From Paramacrobiotus metropolitanus (lineage: Eukaryota; Tardigrada; Eutardigrada; Parachela; Macrobiotidae): DNA of 64,000 nucleotides. Position 1 is the stretch's first letter. Every line of letters begins with the position of its first letter. Positions 33,483-42,556 of this stretch are shown here, in pieces. The translations under genes and the position numbers were made by a program. The notes under the pieces were generated by a model, which saw nothing but the letters and a program-made list of their open reading frames with translations, did no database searches and was not told the DNA's origin. The DNA lies in contig NW_026570226.1 of the NCBI RefSeq assembly GCF_019649055.1, positions 2,542,001-2,606,000 of the forward strand, given 5' to 3'.

Positions 33483-34298
33483 TCAGGGATCGTCTTTCTC
33501 CAGTTGACCTCCTCCAAACTCCCTCAAAATTTGAAGTTGTTCCAGTTCTGCTTGTTGCTCGGGATCGACTGGCTTTTCCTGTCCGGTTTGTTCCGGGAGG
33601 AGGTCGACTATAAGTTCAGTATGGATGATGGACCGCAATGCTTTTGTTAGCCTGACGTCATAGGTCGGTTCTTCATCCTCCTCGGAAGAGTCATCCGAGT
33701 CGTCATTCCGCGGTTTGTCCGACCTGCAGTGTCGTACTGACGGGTCGAGTTCTTCATCATCATCCTCTTCGGATTCTTCCGAAGGTTCATTATCGGAGTC
33801 CGTGTCCGGTGAATCACTCGAACTTTGTACGTCCGAGCCATCCGAATCGTAGTCTTCGAACTCTATGGCTGATCCACTTTCAAGGTCGACCTCTGGCATG
33901 TTACCATATCCGACTTCTGTGGTCGGTGGCACATTGCCTTTTGCGAGTTCTGAGGTCGGTAGGTCGGCCGTATCCGTCGGTTGGGTCGGTCGACTTTCTC
34001 CTTCCTGTTTCTCCAGGTCGGATGGCTGTGAGCTTATGTTGCTCAGCCAATGGTTAGCTACTGATTTAGCTTTCCGGCTTGGGTTCACCTTCCGATCTGG
34101 TTGCGGAGGGGCCGGTGACGACGGTCTGCCGTCAACCCAAGTCAGGTCATGATGGGTCTTCAGCGTCCGGATGACTCCATCAATATTGTCGTTGCAGATT
34201 ATGCAACGTTCTGGTCGGTCAGTTTCGCCGATTTGTGTGTTTTCAGTCGGTTTCTCCAGACTGTTGACGAACCTCACATCCTTCGGTGAGTGTTCCAT
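33483..34298 (-). CDS. Acidic zinc-finger-like ORF upstream of Pol
   Basis: A frame of about 271 codons opens with ATG (MEHSPKDV) and ends in UGA at 33483. It is in the same frame as Pol, only 18 codons before the Pol ATG, so readthrough of one UGA would fuse them. Residues 32-50 contain CIICNDN...TLKTHH, a degenerate C2H2-like finger. Residues ~150-220 are a Ser/Asp/Glu-rich acidic run. A CCGAC/GTCGG hairpin at 33910-33926 encodes PTTEVG. It occupies the place where a Gypsy protease would be expected, but no aspartic protease motif is present. Confidence 0.6.
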   Translation of the reverse strand: MEHSPKDVRFVNSLEKPTENTQIGETDRPERCIICNDNIDGVIRTLKTHHDLTWVDGRPSSPAPPQPDRKVNPSRKAKSVANHWLSNISSQPSDLEKQEGESRPTQPTDTADLPTSELAKGNVPPTTEVGYGNMPEVDLESGSAIEFEDYDSDGSDVQSSSDSPDTDSDNEPSEESEEDDDEELDPSVRHCRSDKPRNDDSDDSSEEDEEPTYDVRLTKALRSIIHTELIVDLLPEQTGQEKPVDPEQQAELEQLQILREFGGGQLEKDDP

Positions 34299-35168
34299 TG
34301 TTGCCGGTAACGGGTCGGGGGATCTTCCTTGTTATTGAGGTATCCTCGCCGTACCGTTTCCAAAACGTAGTTGTTGTGGATTCTCCATACAACTGTACTT
34401 GTCGCATGTAACTGAAGAGTGCTCCGCCCAGTTCTTGGCAGGGTATCTCCAGAAGGGCGTGGTACAGGAAGTCCGTATTCCATGTACTGCCGGTGAATTG
34501 GTACTCGTTCATCTTCCCATTCCCAAGCTTCATCATCGATGTCTTCGGTGAGAGCTATTACAGGTTCGCATGTCCGTTGTGCTTCCTGTATCTGGTCCGT
34601 AGTGACCGCTCCGTTCTGTTGCAGAGTTGCCAACATCTCCAACGTCCGTCGGTCGAGAAAATGCTGAGTTCCCGTGAACCAAGTCCGATACTTCTGTTGG
34701 ACTTCTAAGATGGCATCCGCTTCCGTGGCGGGTGCCTCTGGTATCGGGATAGACCTTACTACCGTCTTGAGTATACGTTTCTGCGGACGTAGTTTTCCGG
34801 TCCGTATCCGTTCTTCGTACGCTTCAATGGCGTTGTGCAGTTGCATTTCCTCGATCAGAGTCCGGTTAGTGTCCTTGGCGCGTATCGGATTGCGGTGTCG
34901 CAGCGTCTGACCGCTTCCGGTTTCTTGTGAGTCCCTTTTCGAAGGTCACTTCCCGTACTGTCGGTGTGACGGGAATCAAGGAAACTGGTCCGCCTTCTGT
35001 TGGCGTCAGCGTGCCTTGGATTGGTTGCACTTCGGTTACGACCACTTCATGTACCTGAGGTCGGTTAGCTACTCCGTCCTCCAGCACGTCGGTGGTTTCG
35101 AACCGTCGTGTTTGCTCTCGTATCCGTTCTTGCATCGAGGCTTCCGTTGGCCTCAATTGTGACCACAT
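34243..35168 (-). pseudogene. Frameshifted Gag-Pol linker coding region
   Basis: Three minus-strand frames (35168-34866, 34846-34274 and 34536-34243) overlap and carry consecutive protein-like segments: a Glu/Arg-rich helix with VHEVVVTEVQPIQG, then an LHNAIEAYEERIRTGKL...EMLATL helical stretch, then FLYHALLEIPCQELGGALFS. Continuity therefore needs changes of frame near 34.88 and 34.47 kb, plus one near 35.2 kb at the junction with the zinc-knuckle ORF. This copy's Gag-Pol region is thus damaged, or the assembly has small indels. Function unknown; it lies between nucleocapsid and Pol. Confidence 0.5.
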
Positions 35169-36747
35169 GTAATCGAGGTTTACGAACGTCCGAGATCCGG
35201 CTACAGTTCTTGCCGGTTGAGGTTGGAAGAGGTCCGCCTCCTCCGGCCGAGTAAGTAGGTACCTGTACTTCCAGTGGGACTTCTTCCCATATTTCGACTT
35301 CTCCTTCCGATTCTTCGGTGAGGTCGATGGCTGCCATTGTCGCAGCGTATCGATCCGTTGCGCTTGCGGATGATACTCGGGGGTAGTTTCTGTTGCCCCT
35401 TTGCGTGAATCGGCGTCCCGGTCCTCCGCGTCTTGGCCCTTGTCTGGGCTGCTCGGTTGAGTTTCTTCTCACCGGCAGTCCGGTCCAGCTTCCGTGGCCG
35501 GTCCGTCCTGCGTCACTTTCTGTGGCGGGCGGCGCAGTCACATTGTTTGTGCTGCTTGGGTCGGGCGTTTCTCGCATTCCGACCTCCGACGTTCCAACGC
35601 CAAGTTGATGCGCTGGGTCGGCCGTTCCGGGCAATCCCTGCGTTCCGACCTCTGACGTTCCAACGCCAAGTTGATGCGCTGGGTCAGGTAGGTCGGGCAT
35701 TCGTTGCGTTCCGGTCCGGACCTCAATTTTGCCATTGTTGACAAAAATTCCAAGTCGTTCTGCCATTGTTCTGGCCATTGTGGCTTCTTCTGTTGAAGCC
35801 GACAATGCGTTCACGAACTCTTCCTCCGTACTGTTACGGTTCAGACCAAGTTGTCTGACCAATGCATCCATCTGTTGGATGTCTACCCCTTCTGTTGTGG
35901 GTTCAGGTGATGTCCGGTTAAAGTACGATTGGTTAGTAGGGTTATCCTTGTCCGGTGGTTCGGTGGGATGTCGGAGGTCGAACGAGTCACCGGAGCTCAT
36001 CGACCTTAAGCGTTTCGAGGAGTTTCCCCGAGCCGGCCCATTGTTGGGTGACGGCGAGCCAAAGGGCTGATGTGGCGGTAGCATTTGCCGCTGTTCCGGA
36101 GATCCTTGTTGACCTCCACCGCTATTCCTGCGATTTCCGCCGGACCCATTTCCTGAGCCGGCCTGCTGGTTTCCGTTACCAGCGCCGCCCGAGCCTCCTC
36201 CTTGTTGGCGTTGGCGCGGGGGTGGCACGATCTGTGCCGAGTTCGGGTTGGCCGAACCCAACGGTCCTCCCGTCAGGTATCGCGTATGCCAATCCTCGTA
36301 CCAGCTGCGATTCAGGTTGTCCTGTACCCGAGTGCCGATGAACGCGCAGCGTGCCTGGGGGTGGTTCCCGAACTTGCAAAAGTGGCAAGTGAAGCTGTCC
36401 GCCAGCGTCCATTGGAGGAACAGTTGTTCCATCTTATCCACGTAAGTCATGTATTGCCGAGCACCTTGTTGTGCTTGGGGAGGTCGGTTACCCTGTTGGT
36501 TTCCGCCTCCGCCGCGGTTACCGCGACCGCGATGTCCGCCGCCACGTCCTTTTCCGCGACCGTGACCTCCGCCGCCGAATCCTTGTGTGGGACTCTGGCC
36601 GTATGCGGAGTATCCCTGGTTTGGGTTTTGGTTGTACCCAGAACTTCCATTGTTCTGGTTACCTCCAGAGCCAGGACTTTGGCCTCCGTAGTTGTTTACT
36701 GGGGCTCCGGCTACTGGTTGGGGTGCTGCCACGTTGACAGCCGCCAC
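35065..36747 (-). CDS. Nucleocapsid-like ORF: RGG-rich with CCHC zinc knuckle
   Basis: A 560-codon frame overlaps the capsid frame. The first ~85 residues are Gly/Gln/Asn/Arg-rich with RGG boxes (GHGRGKGRGGGHRGRGNRGG). CHFCKFGNHPQARC is an exact CX2CX4HX4C retroviral-type zinc knuckle, so the protein should bind RNA. The middle is disordered and Ser/Pro-rich. A 66-nt tandem duplication near 35580-35690 encodes DPAHQLGVGTSEVG twice. A second RGG-like basic patch (RRGGPGRRF) follows. There is no ATG in a convincing position and the N-terminus flows from the capsid frame, so it is normally part of Gag through a frame change near 36.7 kb. Confidence 0.75.
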   Translation of the reverse strand: MAAVNVAAPQPVAGAPVNNYGGQSPGSGGNQNNGSSGYNQNPNQGYSAYGQSPTQGFGGGGHGRGKGRGGGHRGRGNRGGGGNQQGNRPPQAQQGARQYMTYVDKMEQLFLQWTLADSFTCHFCKFGNHPQARCAFIGTRVQDNLNRSWYEDWHTRYLTGGPLGSANPNSAQIVPPPRQRQQGGGSGGAGNGNQQAGSGNGSGGNRRNSGGGQQGSPEQRQMLPPHQPFGSPSPNNGPARGNSSKRLRSMSSGDSFDLRHPTEPPDKDNPTNQSYFNRTSPEPTTEGVDIQQMDALVRQLGLNRNSTEEEFVNALSASTEEATMARTMAERLGIFVNNGKIEVRTGTQRMPDLPDPAHQLGVGTSEVGTQGLPGTADPAHQLGVGTSEVGMRETPDPSSTNNVTAPPATESDAGRTGHGSWTGLPVRRNSTEQPRQGPRRGGPGRRFTQRGNRNYPRVSSASATDRYAATMAAIDLTEESEGEVEIWEEVPLEVQVPTYSAGGGGPLPTSTGKNCSRISDVRKPRLHVVTIEANGSLDARTDTRANTTVRNHRRAGGRSS

Positions 36748-38171
36748 CCGCCCAGTTCGGTTGCTGGACCGGCGCCATTTGCGCAGGTGGCGTCATTGGT
36801 ACGGTCGGTTGCACGTACGTTGCCGATGGACTTTGGTATCCCGGCATCATGTATGGCTGGTACACTGTTTGTACTGGCGCCTGCGGTAAAGGAGTTGGTG
36901 TCGGCGTTGTTGCTCGGACCCGGGCATAGTCGGTATCCCGTGATCCCTTCACCACGTCGTACATCTCCTTTCCGTTTACGAACTGGCGTATGTAGTCACG
37001 CAGTTCTACCGGAGTTGCCGGCATACGAATCTCCAAGGCTTCTCGTAGCTTGGGTTCGTGAATGTTATCCTTCAGATGGAAGAGTGCCATCTGGTCCGTG
37101 ATGGTGTCACATCGGGACTTGATGTTCATCATGGCGTCATAGTACTGTTCCGGCGTCTCTTGTCCGAAACGGTACTTTCGTTTGGCCATGGCGGTTACGG
37201 CGTTAATTTCCTTGTTTTTGTCGCCGAACCGTTCTTCGAACTTAGCCAACCAAAGGTTGACTGGCCATCCTCCGGCTGGTTCACTGCCGGCGGTGTCCCT
37301 GTGCCATTGTGCGGCCTGGCCTTCGAGTCGTGAGATAAGGTCTGTCATGAACGTGTGGTCCGATTCATATCATTCCTGTGCTTCCGCGTAGAATCGACGG
37401 ATTTGTTTTAACCATCCCTCGAGTTTGTTATGGTCACCGTCGTATTCCGGCAATTTCTGCTTACGTCCGCGGGCACACACGGATCATCGTTTCCTGGAAT
37501 GCCCGGTTAGCCGCTTGTTGGGCGTCCATGGCAGGCGGTGGGGAGGGTTTGCTTCCCAACCTTGTTCCGTATATCCCCGACCCTGTTGGTCTGGGTAATG
37601 CTGAATCTGGGTATCCAGGATTCTGTTGTTGTGGATATCCTCGACCTTGTTGATCTAGATATCCCCGACTCTGTTGGTCTGGATATCCGGCCGGGTATGG
37701 TTCCGGCTGAGGAGCTGGTGCTCGTGGGGGCCGTTGTGGCTGCTGGTAGAATCCAGCTGGAAGGTCGTTCACTCTTCCAAACTGGCCTCTGAACGGCCTT
37801 CTCGGTGGTACTCGACCTTCTGTGGGTCGGAACCGAGGCGCGTACTGAGGATCTTCCGGATGAGTAGCGGGAGGACGTTCCGGGTTCGGTTGTCCGCCTC
37901 GTCCTGCTTGAGGAAGGTCATTATTGTATGACCTGGCTCGTGTCCGCTGATAATCGGAGTCGCTTATCGTCAAGCGTCCGAAGTCATCCATGTTGGGGTG
38001 TGAGCCTGTTCGCTCTCCCAGTCGCCGTCCTGCGCCCCATTGGTTAGGCGCTGGTCCATTCGGGTGGGACGTGGTGGGCGCTGGCGCATGCATCGATGTG
38101 TGCGTCGCATACGTGGTACTCGTGTACCTACGTGGCCGTCGTCGTTGTCGGCACGTTTGACGTTGGCACAT
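36659..38171 (-). pseudogene. Gag N-terminal and capsid-like region, frameshifted
   Basis: The first frame (38171-37461) is Pro/Gln/Arg-rich with repeated GYPDQQ/GYPQQQ-like units. The second (37348-36659) contains a clear retrotransposon Gag domain: WLAKFEERFG, then a helix with YRFGQETPEQYYDAMMNIKSR, ALFHLKDNIHEPKLREAL and ELRDYIRQFV. Between the frames the coding signal continues through a frame change near 37.47 kb and an in-frame TGA near 37.37 kb. The capsid frame then overlaps the zinc-knuckle frame by 89 nt. Role by family: virus-like particle capsid. As it stands the copy cannot make one continuous Gag without recoding, splicing or repair of assembly errors. Confidence 0.72.
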
Positions 38172-38328
38172 GTGGTGCCGCAGTCGATGTATTCCGTTCC
38201 GGTTCTGGACGGTGGGGCAGAGGCTGTTGCTGCGGTGGAGTTCCAGTGAGCGGGTTACTTGTTACCACACCCACGAAGAAGGTCGGTTCCTTCTTCTGCT
38301 CCTTCGGTTGGATGTCAAACAGGATGTC

Positions 38329-40822
38329 TCAAACAGTTTGCGACGGTTCAAAGTGGAAATCCGTTGCCATCGAAGTCCTGTAGGATGGAGGTTCCGTCCT
38401 GGATTGTTCCAGGTGTTTCGTTTCCTCCTGGAGGCACCGTACCTCCGTATCCAAGTCATCGGTGTATTTGGTCATCTCGTCGATATATCGATTTAAGTCA
38501 TCGATATATTTATCCGTATCCAGACCATAGTTGTACAAGTCGTTTTCGCGGATTTCCAAGTGTGGGATGCGATTCTGTTGCGCTTCATACACTTTCTGGG
38601 CTTCCGCCAGGCTGTGTTCCAGCTGTGCTCGGAGTCTCTGTTCCTCCTTTAGCACATCGTTAAGTCCGTAGACCTGGTCGACCAGTTGGGCGTTTGCTTG
38701 TTCCAGGTCAGTGATGGCTCTACTTCGGTCAGGTAAGGCGGGTTGCTGGCTATAGTGAGCCACTAACTGGTCGTCCCGCCCCGGCCAAGAGAATTTCCAT
38801 CTCCGTCTCGAGTTGTTCGATACGGTGTCTTTGCCGGTCGACCTCGTCATCGGCCTGCTTGAGTTCAATGTATCTGTCGACCTCGTTCCGGTACACTTCA
38901 GCCTCTTCGTTGGCTTGATTGAGCTGTTGGTGGAATGTCCCTGCTGCCAGTTCCGATTCAACCAAGGCTGTTTGTGTGTCAGCCAGGTCTTTTTCCACGG
39001 TGGCGAGCCGTCTTTTAAGTTCAAAGACCGATTCCACCGACGTCGCAAATGTACTTCTGAGTCGTCCAACCTCCTCGAAGTCGTACCGACATGGGTTGTC
39101 GGACCTCTTGAGGTGGCTTTCCAGATGTTCTATCCGGCGCTGTTGAGCGGCTATGCCATTGTTGGCTTCAGCGAGTTCTTTTTCCCATCGCCTTCGTTCA
39201 AGCTTATGGGTATCCACCGATCGTGACATCTGTCTTTCCGTGGAGTTAACGATTTGGTCGGCCAGGACGATTTGAGTTATCAAATCCTGGCATCGTCTCC
39301 TGAGACAATCGACGTCTTCGATCTTTTCTGGAGGTGTGGATGCGATCCACTTCCGTGCCGTGTACTCAAGCGTGCTTGCTTGGTACCTATGGTTACCCAA
39401 GTGGGGTGCCACCGGCGTTCGGAAGAATCCATCCTTGCTACTGGGACGTGACATTACTGTTGTGTCAAAAACGTCGTCCATGGGTGGTGGCGTTTCACTA
39501 CCCGAGTCGCCAAGTTCGAACATTGGTGGCGACTGCTTCTTCAGTAAGTCGACAGGTCGACTTGTTGGCGACTTGTCCGATTTCACCTTCGGTTGAGCTT
39601 CTGTTACTCGGGTCGACCTGCCTTCTGTTGGCGAAGGTCGACTCAGCGGTGAGATAGCCTTCTCGTTGGGCATCGGTATGTTGGTCGGTGGTCCAGCTAG
39701 GTAAGGTCCACTTCGTGGTGGCGCCTCGGTTTCTCCCGGCTGGACTTCCTTATCCGACCTGTTATCCACTGGCTTCTGTTCCAGGGAGGTCGGTTGTACT
39801 TGACCAACTTGCTTGGTTGGCGACTGTTGTCCGACCTTCAAGGTCGGTGGAGTTGTCCGACCTCGGTTCCGACTTGTGTTATCGGACGAGGTCCGACCTG
39901 GTTGGTCGATGGACTTCTCCTTCTTGGTCGGTGTGATCCTTCCGACTTCTGTTGTCGGTTGGACTTTACCGATTTCCTGGTCGGCAATTGTTGTCCGACC
40001 TCCATCGTCTGTTGATGTTGACCGACCTTCAAGGTCGGTTGCTGTTGACCTTGGTCGAAGTGGTCCGACCTTGTTGGTCGGTGAGATCCTACCGACTTCT
40101 GTGGTCGGTTGGATTTCACCAATCCCTTCCTCCTTGGCCAACGTCCTTAGTTGGTGACGATTGACCTTCCTTCCTGTCCGGTTGAGGATGACCAACCTCC
40201 GAGGCCGGTGTCTGTTGACCAACCTTTGAGGTTGGTGAAGCCCTACCGACTTCTGTTGTCGGTTGGACTTGACCGATTTCTGTTATCGGTTGCTTCACCG
40301 ACCTTCGAGGTCGGTGAAGTCGCTCACCCGAGTTAGCGAGGTCGACTTCTTCGCATCATCCGTCTGGTTGGGTGATTTGCGTCCGGAGTCGGTGACTTTC
40401 ATAGTCGTTACCGACTCCTGAGCTTTCTGTGAGCTCAGTTGAGTTCCTTCTGTTGAGTCCATGGAGGTCGGTACACCATGTGGGTGTTCCGCCTCGGCAT
40501 GAGACAATGTGGTCTCAGCCTGCAGCTTCTCCGATTCCCCCCCGGTCGGGTGGGACGGGGCTGCTAAGTCAGCTCGGGGCTCGAGGAACGTCTTATCGTG
40601 GGCGTCCTCGAAGCTGTCATCGGACGTCGGGTTGGAATCGGCGAGGAGGATCCGCTCGTTACGCTTCTCCCGTGCCTCGACCGATTTCGTTGAGTCCGTT
40701 GATGACGGCTGACTCTTATCCTGACCGGAGTGCCGAAGTGAGTACGGCGCGGTTGAGGTCAGGCGCCGCGAATAGTCCGTGTTGAACTTTCGGGCGTATT
40801 CGTTCTCTTTCGGGTTCGACAT
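38329..40822 (-). pseudogene. Element ORF A: PTTEVG-repeat and coiled-coil protein, frameshifted
   Basis: It starts at ATG 40822 (ATGTCGAAC) and reads 176 codons to a stop at 40295. The frame changes there inside a CACCGACC...GGTCGGTG hairpin, again near 40.2 kb, and again near 38.79 kb; the last frame ends at 38329. The N-terminus is Ser/Thr/Glu-rich. The middle repeats motifs of the type (V/I)QPTTEVGRxSPTxKVG, written in DNA as hairpins. From about 39.3 kb to 38.35 kb it is a long coiled coil (RRIEHLESHLKR, RRLATVEKDLADTQ, RIEQLETEMEIL, YIDDLNRYIDEMTKYTDDL). I know no Gypsy counterpart at this position. It is likely cytoplasmic and oligomeric. The frame breaks coincide with hairpin-rich sequence. 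Confidence 0.6.
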
Positions 40823-42060
40823 TGTTGTCGGGTCAGGTCGGTTCAAGTGGAACCACGAAGACTTGTGCTGTTGCACAGTAAATTGAACAATCCCTTATGT
40901 GGGGATGCTCAATTGAATCGGGAACGTCTTTTGGTTCAGGAACTTCCGAGGGTCAGGATGGTCCGACTTGATGTTGTTGTTGTTGACTTGTGTCTGTATG
41001 TGACTCAGTACACAACGTTACAGTACAGTACTATGGTACAGTACAGTATGATAAGGTACTACAGTTGAGTACGTCCTATACTACTGTGCTGACCAGTATG
41101 ACGTCACAGGGTTAAGTGGTCTTGCACTTCACTGCCTACGTCACAGAATGCGAGCCGCGTGCAAAATTTAAAAAATGATGATTCACGCCTATGTTAAGCT
41201 TATGGGAAGTTTCCCCTGCACGCTGATTGGCTAGCCTCAAAGTACTGAAAATCGAGCGTTCTGACGTCACAAGGAAGTTCAACGATTTTCGCGCTTATTT
41301 TCGCGGAAAAACAAAATTATTTTTAGGTCGATCAGAGATGTTTTCTGGTCGAAATTTTAATTTCTAACCGTTAGAAATAATTTCTAGGTTCTTTAGAAAT
41401 TTTTCTGACGGTGGAAAATCCGTCAAATCAAAAAAGTAAGAGGGTGACCGACCTCTGGTCAGTTACACAGAGTGGTCCGTTAGGTCGGTAAAAGTAACTT
41501 TGTAGGTCGGTTTCTCCGACAAAAATTAACTTTTTACCGTAGAAAAGTAAAATTTCTTCGTTAGAAATTACTTTTAGCCGTTAGAAACTAGGAATTCTAC
41601 CTAGATTCGACCTGTGTCGACCTGTAACCAGGACTTTACCGGTTTGTTACTGGTGTCCGTGGAGGTCGGTGATCCGCTGTTGGGAGGTCGATTTCCGCGT
41701 TAAAGTTGCGGGTCTCCGTTCAAGGAGAAGGTCCCCGATTGTTGAGAGGATCCGTACGCGCTGCAGGCTCTCTTCTGGGCCTGTCCCGTCAGTTGCGGTG
41801 GGGAAGTTCCCGCTCGTCCGTCTGGGGCAGTCAGCCAAGTTGCTCTCCTTGTGTGGGAGAGGCGAAAGATAGGGCAAGCGAAGGTGGCAGGGATCGCTTT
41901 TGCGATCGACCTGTTGCTACCACAGTCGCAAGACAGCAAAGACCAGGTTGAAGCAGAGGCTGCGTTCGCAGTCAATCTGTTTTCAACCACGGGTTCTTCG
42001 AGTTCTCCGCAAGTTATGCCTTTACCGTCTCCTCAAAGGATCCGATAAACCGAAAAACCA
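40823..42060 (-). other. 5' leader of the element
   Basis: No long minus-strand ORF. The leader is ~1.2 kb, long for a Gypsy element. It includes hairpins of the TTTCTAACCGTTAGAAA and CCGACCTCTGGTCAG types near 41360-41600 and a GTAC-rich stretch near 41010-41090. Packaging signals and a splice donor for the downstream ORFs would be expected here; none can be fixed by eye. Confidence 0.55.
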
Positions 42061-42076
42061 GACGATCTGCTTACCA
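42061..42076 (-). promoter_or_regulatory. Primer-binding site candidate
   Basis: Reading the minus strand immediately inside the 5' LTR gives TGGTAAGCAGATCGTC, with no spacer. Starting with TGG it can pair with a tRNA 3' CCA end; the plus strand reads ...CTGCTTACCA. The identity of the tRNA is not determined. Its position supports the minus orientation of the element. Confidence 0.6.
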
Positions 42077-42526
42077 TGTGACAGGCAAGCGCAGGGGGCT
42101 CACAGGTGCCTTTATTGTACAAATAAAGGGGAGCAAATACCGCGTGATTGCGGGAGAAAAAACACAACAAAGCCAATGTCTGGCAGAAATCAGCAGTCAA
42201 GTTGCTGCGAGCGAGTTCTACGCGTAATGAAAATGTAGAGAATAGAATGTGCTGGCGGCAACGGCGTCACGCTGTCCAGACACAAGGAATGTGAGTGCGC
42301 AGACTGGACTCGTATCCAACGCGAGCGTATAAGCGCTGAGTCATACAGCGAGAGAGAGGAGCGAGAGAGCAAGTATGCTCAGTGAGTGCGCCCGCGGTGT
42401 ATCCGCTAGGCGGAGAGTGCAGTGCAGCCACTCACGTACGTACAAGAGAGGGCGAATCAGCATGTGTGCAGTGATACGCATACGCAAAGTGGCGTATCTA
42501 TCACGCAGGCTGTCGTGCCTCTAACA
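42077..42526 (-). repeat. 5' LTR (promoter LTR) of the giant retrotransposon
   Basis: This is the partner of 12897-13346, with the same ends and length. It should contain the promoter driving leftward transcription of the element. Its outer edge lies 30 bp from the ATG of the rightward CUB gene, so the two transcription units are head to head. Confidence 0.92.
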
Positions 42527-42556
42527 GTACATATACGAGTACATTACCCCGTATTA

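Larger units (their letters stand above)
12897..42526 (-). mobile_element. Giant (29.6 kb) Ty3/Gypsy-type LTR retrotransposon
   Basis: It is bounded by two 450-bp direct repeats (12897-13346 and 42077-42526) that start TGTGACAGG and end CTAACA on the plus strand. All large ORFs, including RT, RNase H and integrase, lie on the minus strand, so the 5' LTR is at 42077-42526. A PBS candidate abuts it, and a minus-strand AATAAA sits near the end of the 3' LTR. RNase H before integrase is the Ty3/Gypsy (Metaviridae) order. Sense order: leader, coiled-coil ORF, Gag, Pol, three extra ORFs and a long hairpin-rich 3' region. Typical Gypsy elements are 5-10 kb; a few giant lineages (plant Ogre, planarian Burro) reach this size. 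The flanking 4-mers GAAC and GTAC could be a target duplication with one mismatch. No nested insertion explains the length. The element is visibly richer in G+C than its flanks. Confidence 0.92.

Noticed and set aside
16509-40785. Many plus-strand ORFs of 60-300 codons across the element
   Set aside because: They mirror the minus-strand coding frames, start mostly at non-ATG codons and show no domain pattern.
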